From Kingdonia uniflora (Eukaryota > Streptophyta > Magnoliopsida > Ranunculales > Circaeasteraceae), in the NCBI GenBank assembly GCA_014058105.1, contig JACGCM010001161.1, positions 1,116,001-1,180,000 on the forward strand: DNA of 64,000 nucleotides. Direction: 5' to 3'. The position numbers and the translations under genes are program-made. Of this stretch, positions 8,663 to 19,845 are shown one piece after another; position 1 is the first letter of the stretch, and each line of letters starts with the position of its first letter. The notes beneath the pieces are model-generated. The model was not told the origin of the DNA, ran no database searches, and saw only the letters and a program-made list of their open reading frames with translations.

Positions 8663-10875
8663 ATGGACTCCCCTCTCCAACTCCTAGAAATTATAGCAGG
8701 TCCCTTGATAGCATTGCTTTTAGTCTACTTTCTTTTATGGAAATCAAAGTTTACTAAAAGTAAAGAGGCGCCCGAACCAGCGGGCGCATGGCCAGTCATC
8801 GGTCACCTCCTTAAGTTACTTGGAAAAGATCTACCCCATGTGAAGTTGGGAGCCATGGCCGACAAATACGGTGCAGCTTTCACAATTCGAATAGGAATAA
8901 TTCGAGCCTTGGTAGTTAGTGACTGGGAGGTCGCAAAGGAGTGTTTCACTACCAACGATATAATTTTTGCCACCCGTCCGCGTGGAGTAGCCATAAAGCA
9001 CTTGAGCTATAACTATGCCATGTTTGGATTCGCCCCATATGGGCCCTACTGGCGTGAACTACGGAAGAAAATTGTGCTTGAGCTTCTCTCAAGCAAAAGG
9101 ATCCAGTTGCTCAAAGATGTTACGTCGGCTGAGATTGGTACATCAATTAAAGAGTTGTATGAAGTGTGGGAACATAATCAGGGGAAGGAAGGGTTAGCTT
9201 TAGTAGAAATGAAGAGATGGTTGGGAGACTTGACTCTAAACGTGGTCCTTCGAATGGTGGTTGGGAAGCGACATTTCAGTCAGACTACCACAGGTTCTGA
9301 TGGAGGTGAATCACAACGATGTCAGAACGCGATGAGAAATTTCTTTAGGTTGGCGGGCGTATTTAACGTATCGGACACATTTCCATTTCTAGAGCGGTTC
9401 GACTTGCAGGGTTATGAGAGAGAGGTGAAGGCAACCGCTAGAGAACTAGACACCATATTTACGGTATGGTTGAAGGAGCATAAGATGAAGAGATATAACG
9501 GTGGAACAAAAGAAGAGCAGGACTTCATGGATGTGATGTTATCTACGTTTAAAGAATCAAGGTTCCCTGATTTTGATGACGAAACCATCATAAAGTCCAC
9601 TTGCTTGGTGCGTTTTATTTTCAGATTAGACTAAGAGCATCTCCTAAAGTGCCTCACTGACTTGTTTTTCAAGATGCTACATAAGATTTCCGAGCTCCAA
9701 CAACACCTCATTGACTTGCTTTTCAAGTTGCCACGTAGAATTTTTGAGCTCCAACAACACCCCACTGACTTGGATTTTCAACTCAAAAAACAAGATTAAG
9801 TTTTGTCTTGCTTTTTTACGTCGCGATTGGGCGTATGTTTGTTTTCTAATCGGGCACCCAATTGTTTTTACTAAAAAAAAAATTCAAATTGAACGAGTAA
9901 GATTTGGGCGCCCAGTTGTTTTAAAAAAAAACAAAAACAAAAACAAAAAAATTAAATCGGGCGCCTAACAGTTAGTTGTCTAATGAAAAAAAAAAAAAAA
10001 TTATTTTTATTTTTATTTTTATTTTTCAAATTAAATAAATGAACCAGACCCCCAACATTTAGGTGTCTGTTAAAAAAAAAAAAAAAACACAATTGAGGTA
10101 TGGTTGGAAGAAATATAACCTCACTCACTTTGATTTGGCTTTTTTTCAAGCAAGCAAGTGAGGTACTTTAGGAGATGCTCTAATATCTGCTAACACTGTC
10201 TTAACTACATTCCTTGGCTAATTTATACTAATGGTTCATGTTTTTCAGGTCCTAGTCACAGGAGGGGCTGACACAACTAAGGTTGCTATTACTTGGGCTC
10301 TCTCGCTACTCGTAAACAATCCACAAGTATTAAGAAAGGCTCAAAATGAATTGGACACCCATGTTGGCAAAGAACGGCAGGTCGACGGATCAGATATCAC
10401 GAACCTTGTATACCTTCAAGCTATAGTAAAGGAAACATTGCGCCTTTATCCACCTGGCCCTCTATTAGGTCAACACGAGGCCACAGAGGATTGTACTCTA
10501 GCTGGCTACCATGTCCCTGCGGGCACTCGCCTGATAGTGAATATCTGGAAAATTCAAAGAGACCCGTCTTTGTGGTCTAACCCAACCGAGTTCCGACCAG
10601 AAAGATTCCTCGAGACCAATAGAGAGATAAGCCTTAACGGTCAACACTTCGAACTTTTTCCATTTGGGTCTGGGAGACGAGTATGCCCTGGGACGTCGTT
10701 TGCTCTTCAAGTGGTACACCTGACACTTGCAAATTTGATACATGGGTTTGAGCTCAGCGCGCCGAATGGGACTGTAGATATGACCGAAAGTGCTGGTCTA
10801 ACTAATATGAAAACAACCCCCCTAGAAGTTCTCATAAAAGCGCGCCTTCAACCCACAGTCTATGGATCATTCTAA
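8663..10875 (+). CDS. Cytochrome P450, CYP82 family-like, two exons
   Basis: Exon 1 is 8663-9607 and exon 2 is 10249-10875. The join is phase 0 at KSTCL|VLVTGG (donor GTGCGT, acceptor TTTTTCAG), giving 523 residues, the usual size for the family. The product is an ER-anchored haem monooxygenase: N-terminal membrane anchor (about residues 8-26), proline-rich hinge (PEPAGAWPVIGH), I-helix oxygen-binding GGADTT, KETLR (ExxR), FRPERF, and the haem-binding FPFGSGRRVCPG with the ligand Cys at 10684-10686. The I-helix intron position and overall sequence suit CYP82, a family active in plant specialised metabolism such as phenylpropanoids, flavones, homoterpenes and benzylisoquinoline alkaloids. The substrate cannot be read from sequence. 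No stop or frameshift is seen in the spliced frame. The intron is swollen by a MITE. Confidence 0.88.
9635..10180. mobile_element. Tourist-like MITE (546 bp) in the CYP82 intron
   Basis: Terminal inverted repeats GAGCATCTCCTAAAGTGCCT and the complement of AGGTACTTTAGGAGATGCTC are flanked by the 3-bp target duplication TAA (9632-9634 and 10181-10183). The TSD length and TIR suit the PIF/Harbinger (Tourist) superfamily. The interior has poly-A/T runs and a repeated CTCCAACAACACC motif, and no coding capacity. Removing the element and one TSD copy leaves an intron of 92 bp. A related copy lies at 33266-33670. Confidence 0.9.
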
Positions 10876-11156
10876 AATCAAGAAGGCTAGATATGCAGAG
10901 TAGTACTGTGTGCTCTAATATTATTTGATAGACGGTTTTTACTATTTTGTTTGTTTGTTTTGTTTTGTTGTTTTCGCAAGTTTTATATGTTGGGTATTAA
11001 AAATAACTACTTAAACAACTCTTTATAAAATGATGTAAACATTAGATCTTGAAATAAAAGTGGCTGTTTTAATATTGGTATTACAATGGTCTCACCTCAC
11101 GGTTCTGCTTCCATAGTCTGCTTTTAATTCTTTTTTACTTGATGTGGAATGTATAA
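10876..11156 (+). other. 3' flank of the P450 gene
   Basis: TG-rich and AT-rich sequence follows the stop codon. It contains candidate polyadenylation sequence (AAATAAAA near 11052). No gene is recognised. Confidence 0.4.
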
Positions 11157-12032
11157 GAGTATCTTCAACAGGGTGGTATGATGTTCCAATTTACCATATC
11201 GGTATTCCATAATCGCATACTGTTTTGGTCCAACAACAAATTAAGTTTTTTTTTCTTGGAGGCTTAACGGTTCAACGCCTAACACCAAAATATCAAATGA
11301 TATGTATTTTTTTTTTGCCGCTAAACGGTTCAGCACCTAGCGTCTGTTAATCATTATATTTCCCATTGGATAGCTGTATTAAAAAAATTGTTGGGAGTTG
11401 AACGGATCAGTTCTTGGACAATTGTATTAAAAAAAATTGTTGGGGGATGAACGGTTCAGAGCATCTCCAACAGAAGAGTATGCTGTTCCGGTTTACCATA
11501 CCGGTATTCAAGAATCGCATATTGTTTTGGTCCAACAACAAATTACATATTTTTTTCTTGGGCGCTTAACGGTTTAGCGTCTAACATCAAAAAGCCAAAT
11601 GATATGTATTTTTTCTTGGGAACTGAACCGTTCAGCGCCTAGCGTCTATTAATTATTATTTTTCTCCTCGGACAGCTGTATTAAAAAAATTGTTGGGCGC
11701 TGAACGGTTCAGCGCCTAGGCAGTATGCGCATACTCCTCGCCAAGTTCAGGTTTCGAATACTTTGGAGGGGTATGGGGGTGAGTATGCTGAATACCATAC
11801 CCCTGTTGGATGAGTTTTTTGTAAAAGTATGGAAAAACCTCAGCAGCATACCACTCTGTTGGAGATGCTCTCAGCGCCTAGGCGGTAAGCACATACACCT
11901 CGCCAAGTTTAGGTTTCACATATTTTGGAGAGGTATGAGGGTGAGTATGTTGAACATCATACCCCTGTTGGATGGGTTTTTTGCAAGAGTATAGGAAAAC
12001 CTTAACTGCATACCACTCTGTTGGATAGGCTC
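11157..12032. mobile_element. Outer Tourist-like MITE, interrupted by a second copy of its own family
   Basis: The left end GAGTATCTTCAACAGG and right end CTGTTGGATAGGCTC form imperfect inverted repeats, flanked by TAA on both sides (11154-11156 and 12033-12035). Its body reads GGTATGATGTTCC... to the GTTCAGCGCCTAGGC motif, is interrupted at 11458, and resumes at 11874 with GCGCCTAGGCGG. The inner copy carries the same arrangement uninterrupted, which confirms the join. No coding capacity. Confidence 0.85.
11459..11870. mobile_element. Inner MITE of the same family (412 bp)
   Basis: It begins GAGCATCTCCAACAG and ends CTGTTGGAGATGCTC, an exact 15-bp inverted repeat, with the duplication TCA on each side (11456-11458 and 11871-11873). 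Its interior is collinear with the outer element (GTATGCTGTTCCGGTTTACC, the TTGGTCCAACAACAAATTA segment, the GTTCAGCGCC motif, the GGTATGGGGGTGAGTATG segment). Its ends are better preserved than those of the host copy, as expected of the younger insertion. Confidence 0.9.
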
Positions 12033-12035
12033 TAA

Positions 12036-12698
12036 CAGTTCATGTCTGTTATAAGAGAAATATTATCCTTCTTCAAGTAATTTTTCAAAATGCACATTGA
12101 TCTGTACATGGAACCCAACAAATCTGAGAAACCGACCTGGAACGATCTGACCCAGCCAGTTCGGTCTGATTTTAAAAACATTCGGGTCGATTTTGATTCT
12201 CAATATTAAGGACCCGGTTTAAGCCGGTTCGAGTAACCTGTCAAACCCAAACCGACTATATATGTTATTAGTCTCCTAAGTTTTTACCCTAGTCGCCTCC
12301 TTTGGGCTCTCTTTTCTTTCTTTATATACTCAAATCTCTCTTTTAAACTTTTTCTCCAAATTGTAAAAAGAGGGATAAATCATCCATCAAGCAGAAGGAG
12401 AGATGAAGATAATCAAAAGAACCTTACAATCACCGAAAGGAAGTAAACGCAGATACGGGTAGTAACAACAACACTCAGATCAAAAGTAAGCAGAGACATT
12501 GGCTGTGTTGAGGTCTCCATGGTGGTTGTATCAACATCTCTTCCACATTTAATAATGCTTCTAGTTTGATCTATGTTTGGTTTCCTTCCTTAGAACATCT
12601 CCAACAGTTGGGTGTGGGTTGGGTTTACCTGGCCCACATATCAGACAAAAAAACCCAACCCGAACTTTAGTCTTCTAGTAGTTGGGTTTGGGCTCTGT
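12036..12698. other. Non-coding stretch with MITE scraps
   Basis: Contains a GC-richer strip with repeated ACCGACC/AACCGG-like words (about 12130-12260) and a truncated MITE left end (GAACATCTCCAACAGTTGGG at about 12596). That scrap breaks off at the start of the 118-bp tandem array. No gene is recognised. Confidence 0.4.
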
Positions 12699-13170
12699 CG
12701 TATCAATAAGCGACCTTAATGAGACGAAATTGTATTTGAGATAGCTGGACACAGGTCTCTTAGGAAAGTAAATGTGTTTCATGAGCTATGGCGGTCCCAA
12801 TTACAGGTCGACTTGAGCGTATCAATAAGCGACCTTAATGAGACGAAATTGTATTTAAGATAGCTGGACACAGGTCTCTTGGGAGAGCAAATGTGTTTCA
12901 TGAGCTATGGCGGTCCCAATTAGGTCGAATTGAGCGTATCAATAAGCGACCTTAATGAGACGAAATTGTATTTGAGATAGCTGTACACAGGTCTCTTGGG
13001 AGAGCAAGTGTATTTCATGAGCTATATGGCGGTTCCAATTAAGGTCGAATTGAGCGAATCAATAAGCGACCGTAATGAGAGATGTAGTATGTGTTATGTT
13101 TGGTCGAATTGGACAAACCAATAATCGACCTGTAAGATGTTGGTCGGGCTTGCCCCGAGTATGAGCCAAG
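12699..13170. repeat. Tandem repeat array, unit about 118 bp
   Basis: The unit starts CGTATCAATAAGCGACCTTA at 12699, 12818, 12935 and (degenerate) 13055, giving spacings of 119, 117 and 120 bp. The last copy fades into GGTCGAATTGGACAAACCAATAA-type text. Similar GAATTGGAcaAACCgATAACCGACCTG words form a short array at about 56750-56950 in the full-length Tat element. This supports the view that both arrays are the hypervariable repeat region known from Tat retrotransposons. Confidence 0.9.
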
Positions 13171-14080
13171 TTTGGAGTTGAGGTTGAACATTATGTTTGA
13201 AGCTGAAATCGGGCTTGCCCCGAAGTGTGACCTTGAATAGGTTGTAAAGATCGGGTTTGCCCCGAGTCTGAGTTTGAATACGGAACTCGATAATAAGTCT
13301 CTTCGGTATGATTGAATGTATTGGTCGAGCGTCATGTTTGCATCTGAAGTTCGGCTCGCTTCGGACATGTCTGAATGTATTAGTCGAGCGTCATGTTTGT
13401 ATCTGGGATTGCTTCGAGTGTGATTGAATGTATTGGACGAGTGTTGAAACTGAAGTTGTGCTCGCCTTGAGTATAATTGCATCAAAAGTAATAGTTGTTG
13501 TTGTAGTTGTGGTGATTTCGAACTTGTTGTTGCTGCTGTAAACTCACTAGGAGCATACTATGCGAGCAATCGGCGAACGGTTGCCCGAACTGTAAGCTAT
13601 TGATATTGAGATCAATCAATTTTGTATGATGTAGAGATTATTCGAGCTTAAAGCTTCTCGAACTGCTACTGCTTATCGAACTGCTGTTGTATAAAATTTG
13701 GGTTTTACGAACCCGCTTGAGATAAGTCGACGAACTGTTGAGTTCGAGCTGTATAAAAATGTTTGCGAACTGTTGAACCTGCTGAGTTTGTGAATTATCG
13801 TCGTAACTGCTGCTGCCGAATTGTTTATATGCAGTCTCCTTCATTGACACAAATATCAAGTCATTGATGCTTTGAAGATGCTGAGAGGGAATTGCTTATT
13901 CCCAAATCATGGTGGTTGTCCGAACTGTAGCTATAAGAAATTGAGTTTTATGAACTATTTGCAAATTGCCTTGGGGCTGTCCGAACTGTCCGAACTGTTT
14001 GATATAATTTGAACTGCGAATGAGCTGAAGGTCTACATGAAATGCTGATGTTGAATGTTATGCAGGTGTCAATTACGAAC

Positions 14081-15282
14081 TGTTGGAATTTTTCAAAACT
14101 TATACCTCTTTTGAGCCTTGAACCCATGACCTCTTGGTCATCTATTTTATGTGACTCCTATACTATAGCCTAAAGTTTAGTCCCACATTATTTATAAACA
14201 ATAGAGGAACTAAACATATAAGGTAGTACCCATGTGACATGTGTGTAACATGTGACATAGAGAGAGTGTATAGTTGTGTGAGTGTGTGAGAGGATTTTAT
14301 ACTCTATACACACTTGGACCTCTCTCAGGCGGCCCGGTAAGCCGGGCCGGCTCGGGCTCGGACTTGGAATTGGAATTGGAATTGGGATTGGGCAATTGGC
14401 TCTTCTGGCTCTGGAGGCCTTGGGGGCCTTGGGTCCTTTGGGATTGGGTATCCATAATCTTTTTAACAAAAAGATCATTGGGCTTGGGCTTGGTTTATTC
14501 TTTTAAGTCTTGGTCTTCACTTTGTTCTCTCCACCTCATGAGAAGACCTAATCCTCAGGGACGCGTCCCACACGTTTGAATAAAGAGAGAGCCGTTGGGC
14601 AAACTCTCTCTATAAAAACAACTCCTCACCACCTTCAAAAATAACACAGTAACGACAACTCTTCTCTCTCTCTCTTGTACGGTTTACCTGTGGTGCATAC
14701 TTCATTCTTACGTAGACTTCTGGGGTAACTGAAGTCTACTGTATACGTACGCTCGTTGTATCCTGGAAAGAGATCAGACCTTCGTTACCTTCCCCGAGGT
14801 AGGTCGAAATACTCTTCAAAGAGAGTGTGACCCACGCCTCGAGCAATCACAACCTTTTTCTCTTGTTGTAGGCGCTGTACCGGTGTCCGGTATTAGTTCT
14901 TTCTTGCTGCTGCGGTGTTACGTTACCGGAGTTCACTATCTCTTACTGAAACTGCTGCTGCGGTGTTAGTTCTTTCTGTTGCTGTTGCTAACGAAACCTG
15001 CCTGAAACTGTTGCTACGGTGTTAGTTTTTTCTGTTGCTGTTGCTAACGAAACCTGCCTGAAATTGCTGCTGCGGTAACAAAAACTGAGTTACTGCTGCT
15101 CTTTATTGTTGCTGCCATATACCGTGTTATTGCTCAATCAAAGGGAATAACAGACTGAGTTACTGTTGCTGCCATATACCGTGCTCAATCAAAGGGAAGA
15201 ACAAACTGAGTTACTGTTGCTGCCTGAAAACGTTGTTGTTGCTACAGGTTCATAAGACTTAACCTATTACGTTAAATTTACA
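14081..15282 (+). repeat. 5' LTR of the copia element
   Basis: The boundaries are TG...CA, and the length equals that of the 3' LTR. A TATA box (TATAAAAA, 14611-14618) suggests a transcription start near 14640. Downstream, a unit rich in CTGCTGCGGTG and GTTGCTAACGAAACCTGCCTG is repeated several times (about 14890-15235). The segment 14808-14820 is the reverse complement of the putative primer site just after the LTR. Confidence 0.95.
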
Positions 15283-15284
15283 AT

Positions 15285-15297
15285 TTTGAAGAGTATT
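15285..15297 (+). promoter_or_regulatory. Putative primer-binding site, complementary to the element's own LTR
   Basis: The usual copia primer site (TGGTATCAGAGC-type, complementary to initiator tRNA-Met) is absent after the 5' LTR. Instead TTTGAAGAGTATT begins two bases after the LTR end and is the exact reverse complement of AATACTCTTCAAA at 14808-14820 (and 20573-20585 in the 3' LTR), within the predicted transcribed leader. This suggests self-priming, as known for the fission yeast Tf1 element. It is an inference from complementarity alone. Confidence 0.4.
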
Positions 15298-15311
15298 CTA
15301 TTTCCTATAAT

Positions 15312-18300
15312 ATGGTTCTTTCCTCAGAAGTGCCGAAGTTTGATTCCAACAAACCCTCTAGGTTTGATGGTCTCAACTTCAAGAGGTGGAACAGCAAAAT
15401 GTTCTTCTATCTCACACTTAAGGAAGTGGCGTATGTTCTGGAACAAGAATGCCCTGTTGAGCCTCCTGTTCCCGTACCTGCAATAGACCCTGACCTGATT
15501 ACAAACGATTATGACAAAACCTTAGAATCAATTTCGAACTGGACTGAGGCTGACTTCAAATGCCGTAATTTCATCTTGAACGGTCTAGCAGACGAACTGT
15601 ACGATTACTATCTACAGTCCGAAACTTCGAAAGCCGTTTGGGAAGCATTACAGAGGAAGTATGATACGGAAAAGGCAGGCTCTAAAAAGTTTGCCGTAAG
15701 CCGATATCTCAAGTTCACTATGGTCGACGATAAGCCAGTAATTTCCCAATCACATGAATTGCAACGAATTGCACATGAGATCGTGTCCGAAGGGATACCT
15801 CTTAATGAACAATTTCAAGTTGCCGTGATGATTGGCAAATTACCGCCTAATTGGAAAGACTATATAAATATCCTGCGACACAAGTCAAAGGAACTTACCA
15901 TGGAGAACTTGATTACTCGTCTTAGGGTTGAAGAAGAATCTAGAAAACAAGACCTGAAAGAGGAAATCCTTTTGGTTCAAGCCAAAGGGAAGGTCCATCT
16001 GAAACCTAAAGGGAAACCTTTCAAGGCTAAGAATGGCGGTAATCGGAACAACCGTCTTAACGGTGGTAATCCGAATAACCGTCAGAAAAATGGACACCAG
16101 AATCCTAATAAGGGAACGAACCAAAAAGCCCCACCATATAACGGAACAGTTTCTATTGTGTGTTTCAACTGTAACAAGCCTGGACACATATCTAGAAACT
16201 GCCGGAACCGAAAACCTGTTGCTCAGGCCAACGTTACCGAAGAGCCCTTAGTGGCTATGATCACAGAGGTCAACATGGTCGGTGGAACCGACGGGTGGTG
16301 GGCTGATTCGGGCGCTTCTAGGCATGTATGCTATGAACGCAATTGGTTCAAGACCTATAAGTAAACTGAAGGCCAGAAGGTGCTACTTGGGGATTCCCAT
16401 TGCACCAAAGTGCTAGGCACTGGAGATGTTGAACTGGTATTTACCTTTAGAAGGACAGTGACTCTGAAGGATGTGATGCACACTCCTGAAATGAGGAAGA
16501 ATCTTGTTTCTGGCTATCTTCTCAACAAGGCAGGATTTCAGCAAACTATTGGCTCAGATCAGTACATTTTGACTAAGGGTGGGATTTTTTGTGGGAAAGG
16601 GTTTTGCTTGTAATGGAATGTTCAAAATGAGTATTGAAATGAATAAATTTGTTTCTGCTTACTTATTGTCTTCTTTTAATATTTGGCACTCTAGACTGTG
16701 TCATGTTAATAAGAAATTAGTACACAATATGAGTAAACTTGGTATGATCCCTAAAGTAGATTTAAATGATTTTAATAAATGTCAATCTTGTAGTCAAGCT
16801 AAGATTACTAAAACCTCACATAAAAGTGTTGTAAGGGAAACACAACTTTTAGATTTAGTACACTCGGACATATGCGAAATGGACGGTACATTAACTCGAA
16901 ATGGTAAAAGATATTTTATAACTTTTATAGATGATCATTCAAACTATACTCAAGTTTATCTGATGCGTCACAAAAGTGATGCTATAGATATGTTTAGGAC
17001 ATATGTAACCGAAGTGAAAAATCAGTTTGATAGACACATTAAAAGATTTTGTAGTGATAGAGGCACAGAATATGATTCACATGAATTTCAAAACTTGTAT
17101 GAATCCTTAGGGATTATACATGAAACAACTGCTCCTTATTCTCCAGAATCTAACGGTAAAGTTGAACGTAAAAATAGAACGTATACTGAGCTAATAGTTG
17201 CTATGTTACTTAGTTCTGGATCACCCAAATCTTTATGGGGTGAAGCATTTTTATCTGTATCCCATGTTTTAAACCGTATTCCTCATATCACATCTGAATT
17301 ATCACCTTATGAAATTTGGAGAAAAAGAAAACCTAATGTTAGCTATTTTAAGGTTTGGGGATGTTTAGCCTATGTTCGTAAACCTGATCCTAAACGGACC
17401 AAACTAGCCAGTAGAGCTTTAGAATGCATTTTCATTGGTTATGCTATAAACAGTAAAGCCTATAGGTTTCTTGATATTAAGGATAATATAATAATTGAAT
17501 CACTGGATGTTGATTTCTATGAGGACAAGTTTCCCTACTTACTGAGGGACAGTGGAGGTAGTAGTGGGGGTTCTCAACCTTCTACGTCTTCGACCCCTAA
17601 TGTACCTCAAGTAAACGTCCCTAGAGCTGTTGATTTTCATGATATAGACCCAGAACTTCGTAGAGGTAAACGTTTAAAGATTGCAAAAGATTTTGGTAAC
17701 GATTTTGTTGTAAATACCTTAGAATCGAACCCCAATACTATTAGAGAAGCGTTAACCTCAGGTGATGCTGATTTGTGGCAAGAGGCCATTGATGATGAAA
17801 TGGATTCTCTTACTACAAATGAAACTTGGGATTTAGTTAACTTACCTCCTGGTAGTCGCTCTATTGGGTGTAAATGGATATTAAAGAGAAAGCTTAAACC
17901 AGATGGTACTATAGATAAATATAAGGCAAGACTTGTAGCAAAGGGATATGTGCAAAAAGAAAACATTGATTTCTTCGACACATATTCCCCAGTTACTCGT
18001 GTGACTACCATTAGAGTATTATTAGCCGTTGCTGCTGTGCACAATTTGTTAATTCACCAAATAGATGTAAAAACCGCATTTTTAAATGGAGAGCTTGAAG
18101 AAGAATTATATATGGATCAGCCTGAAGGCTTTGTGGTACCTGGTGAGGAACACAAAGTCTACAAGCTGAACAAGACCTTATACGGTCTAAAGCAAGCTCC
18201 AAAACAGTGGCATGATAAAATCGACCAATTACTTCTTTTAAATGGTTTTAAGATTAACGTTGTTGATAAATGTCTATATTATAAAGTATCTGGTGAAAGT

Positions 18301-19299
18301 TGTATTATGATATGTCTTTACGTTGACGATCTACTTATTTTTGGTTCTACACTTGACATTATTTTAGAGACCAAAAACATGCTTAACAATAATTTTGATA
18401 TGAAGGACCTAGGCAAGGCTAGTGTAATTTTAGGCATGAAGATCACACGCACAGACACTGGTATTACTCTTGATCAATCTCATTATATTGAGAAGATCTT
18501 AAAGAAGTACAAATATTTTGACCGTAGACCTGCGTGTACTCCTTGTGATCCACAAGTTAAACTTTTAAAGAACTTGGGAGAGGCAGTTAGACAGAAAGAA
18601 TACGCAAGTATTATTGGAAGCCTTCGCTACGCTACGGACTGTACTAGACCCGATATAGCTTATGTTGTAGGGGTTCTATGTAGATTTACGAGTAAACCAA
18701 GTTTGGCGCACTGGGGTGCCATTGATAGAGTTATGCGATACCTGAAAAAAACCATGAACTTGGGTTTACACTATCAGAAGTTTCCCGCGGTCCTTGATGG
18801 ATTTAGCGATGCAGATTGGAACTCATTTTCGGATGATTCCAAAGCCACCAGCGGATACGTGTTTAGTATAGCTGGAGGGGCGATTTCTTGGAGATCCAAG
18901 AAACAAACGATTCTAGCTCAGTCGACTATGGAGTCTGAGTTAGTAGCACTAGCTGCAGCTAGTGAGGAGGCAAGTTGGTTGAAAGACCTCTTGTCTTATA
19001 TTCCTTTATGGAGTAAGCCTATACCACCGATACTGATCCACTCAGATAGTACTGCTGCGATAGCCAGAGTACAAAACAATTATTATAATGGTAAGAAGTT
19101 AGCGATACGTCGCAAACACAGTACGATGAGAGGTTACCTCACATCTAGTACTGTTACAGTGGATTTTGTAAGATCGGAAAACAACTTGGCAGATCCTTTG
19201 ACGAAAGGATTGTCTCGTGACAAAGTGTGGAGCACATCCTTAGGGATGGGGCTAAAGCCTGTTATTGAATCACAAGTGGTGGGAACCCAACCTAAATGA
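15312..19299 (+). pseudogene. Copia gag-pol polyprotein with one stop and one frameshift
   Basis: The frame from ATG 15312 encodes gag (about residues 1-270), a CCHC zinc knuckle (CFNCNKPGHISRNC) and the protease start with active site DSGAS (ADSGASRHVC). A TAA at 16362-16364 interrupts it, after which the same frame continues to 16613. A +1 shift in or near a T-run at about 16585 moves to the frame of 16579-19299. That frame has the integrase HHCC zinc finger (HSRLCH...CQSC), the integrase core with DD35E (HSDICE, CSDRGTEYD, PESNGKVERKNRT), reverse transcriptase with YVDD in CLYVDDLLIFG (near 18320), and RNase H ending in the LADPLTKGL motif. Apart from these two lesions the protein is well kept, in line with young LTRs. 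Confidence 0.9.
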
Positions 19300-19845
19300 C
19301 TGGAAATCCCAAGAAATAGGTTCAATGGGGAAAACAAATCACTGTGATATAGAATCATGCAAATAAGGAGCTTGTCACTCCAGAGTTCAACTCGCAGTAC
19401 ATAAATGTAAATATGCATGATATCTTGAAGCGAATGTTAGGCTGAGTTCTATATCTCATTTATTTGAGTGGGGTGTCTAGCTACAAGAACACTCTTCATA
19501 GATTCACCAAGGTGATTGTGGAAGTGCGGCCGCTTCCTATGAGAAATTAGGCTAACTTCTCTAAAGCCTTCACCTATACTGGGATTAAGCACATGGCCGA
19601 AAAGTGCTGGCATTTAGATATTGCACATGGTAGGGTTGTATGTAGTTTTTCTCACTGTATAAAAGCGAATAATGAGTTCAAGACTCTGTTCACTTATTAT
19701 TCTTATACGTTGAAGATTGTCTACTACGTAAAGGTTCAAGTCTAAGGACACCTTCACTTAAGTACAACTCTATAATCGAAACCGTACTCTCGTTTCTCTT
19801 TTCATTCATCTATCATTTTTCAGAAGTTTTTAAAAAATGGGGGAT
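19300..19845 (+). other. 3' untranslated region of the copia element, ending in the polypurine tract
   Basis: About 545 bp lie between the pol stop and the 3' LTR, without an open frame of note. The last 14 bases, AAAAAATGGGGGAT, act as the expected plus-strand primer immediately before TGTTGG. Confidence 0.8.

Noticed and set aside
13039..13485. 148-residue minus-strand ORF
   Set aside because: It reads through the repeat words of the non-autonomous Tat element and matches no domain. Repeat composition explains its openness.
14274..14579. ORFs in the copia LTR (and the copies at 20039-20344)
   Set aside because: They lie in the LTR and come from GGATTGG/GAATTGG-type repeats.
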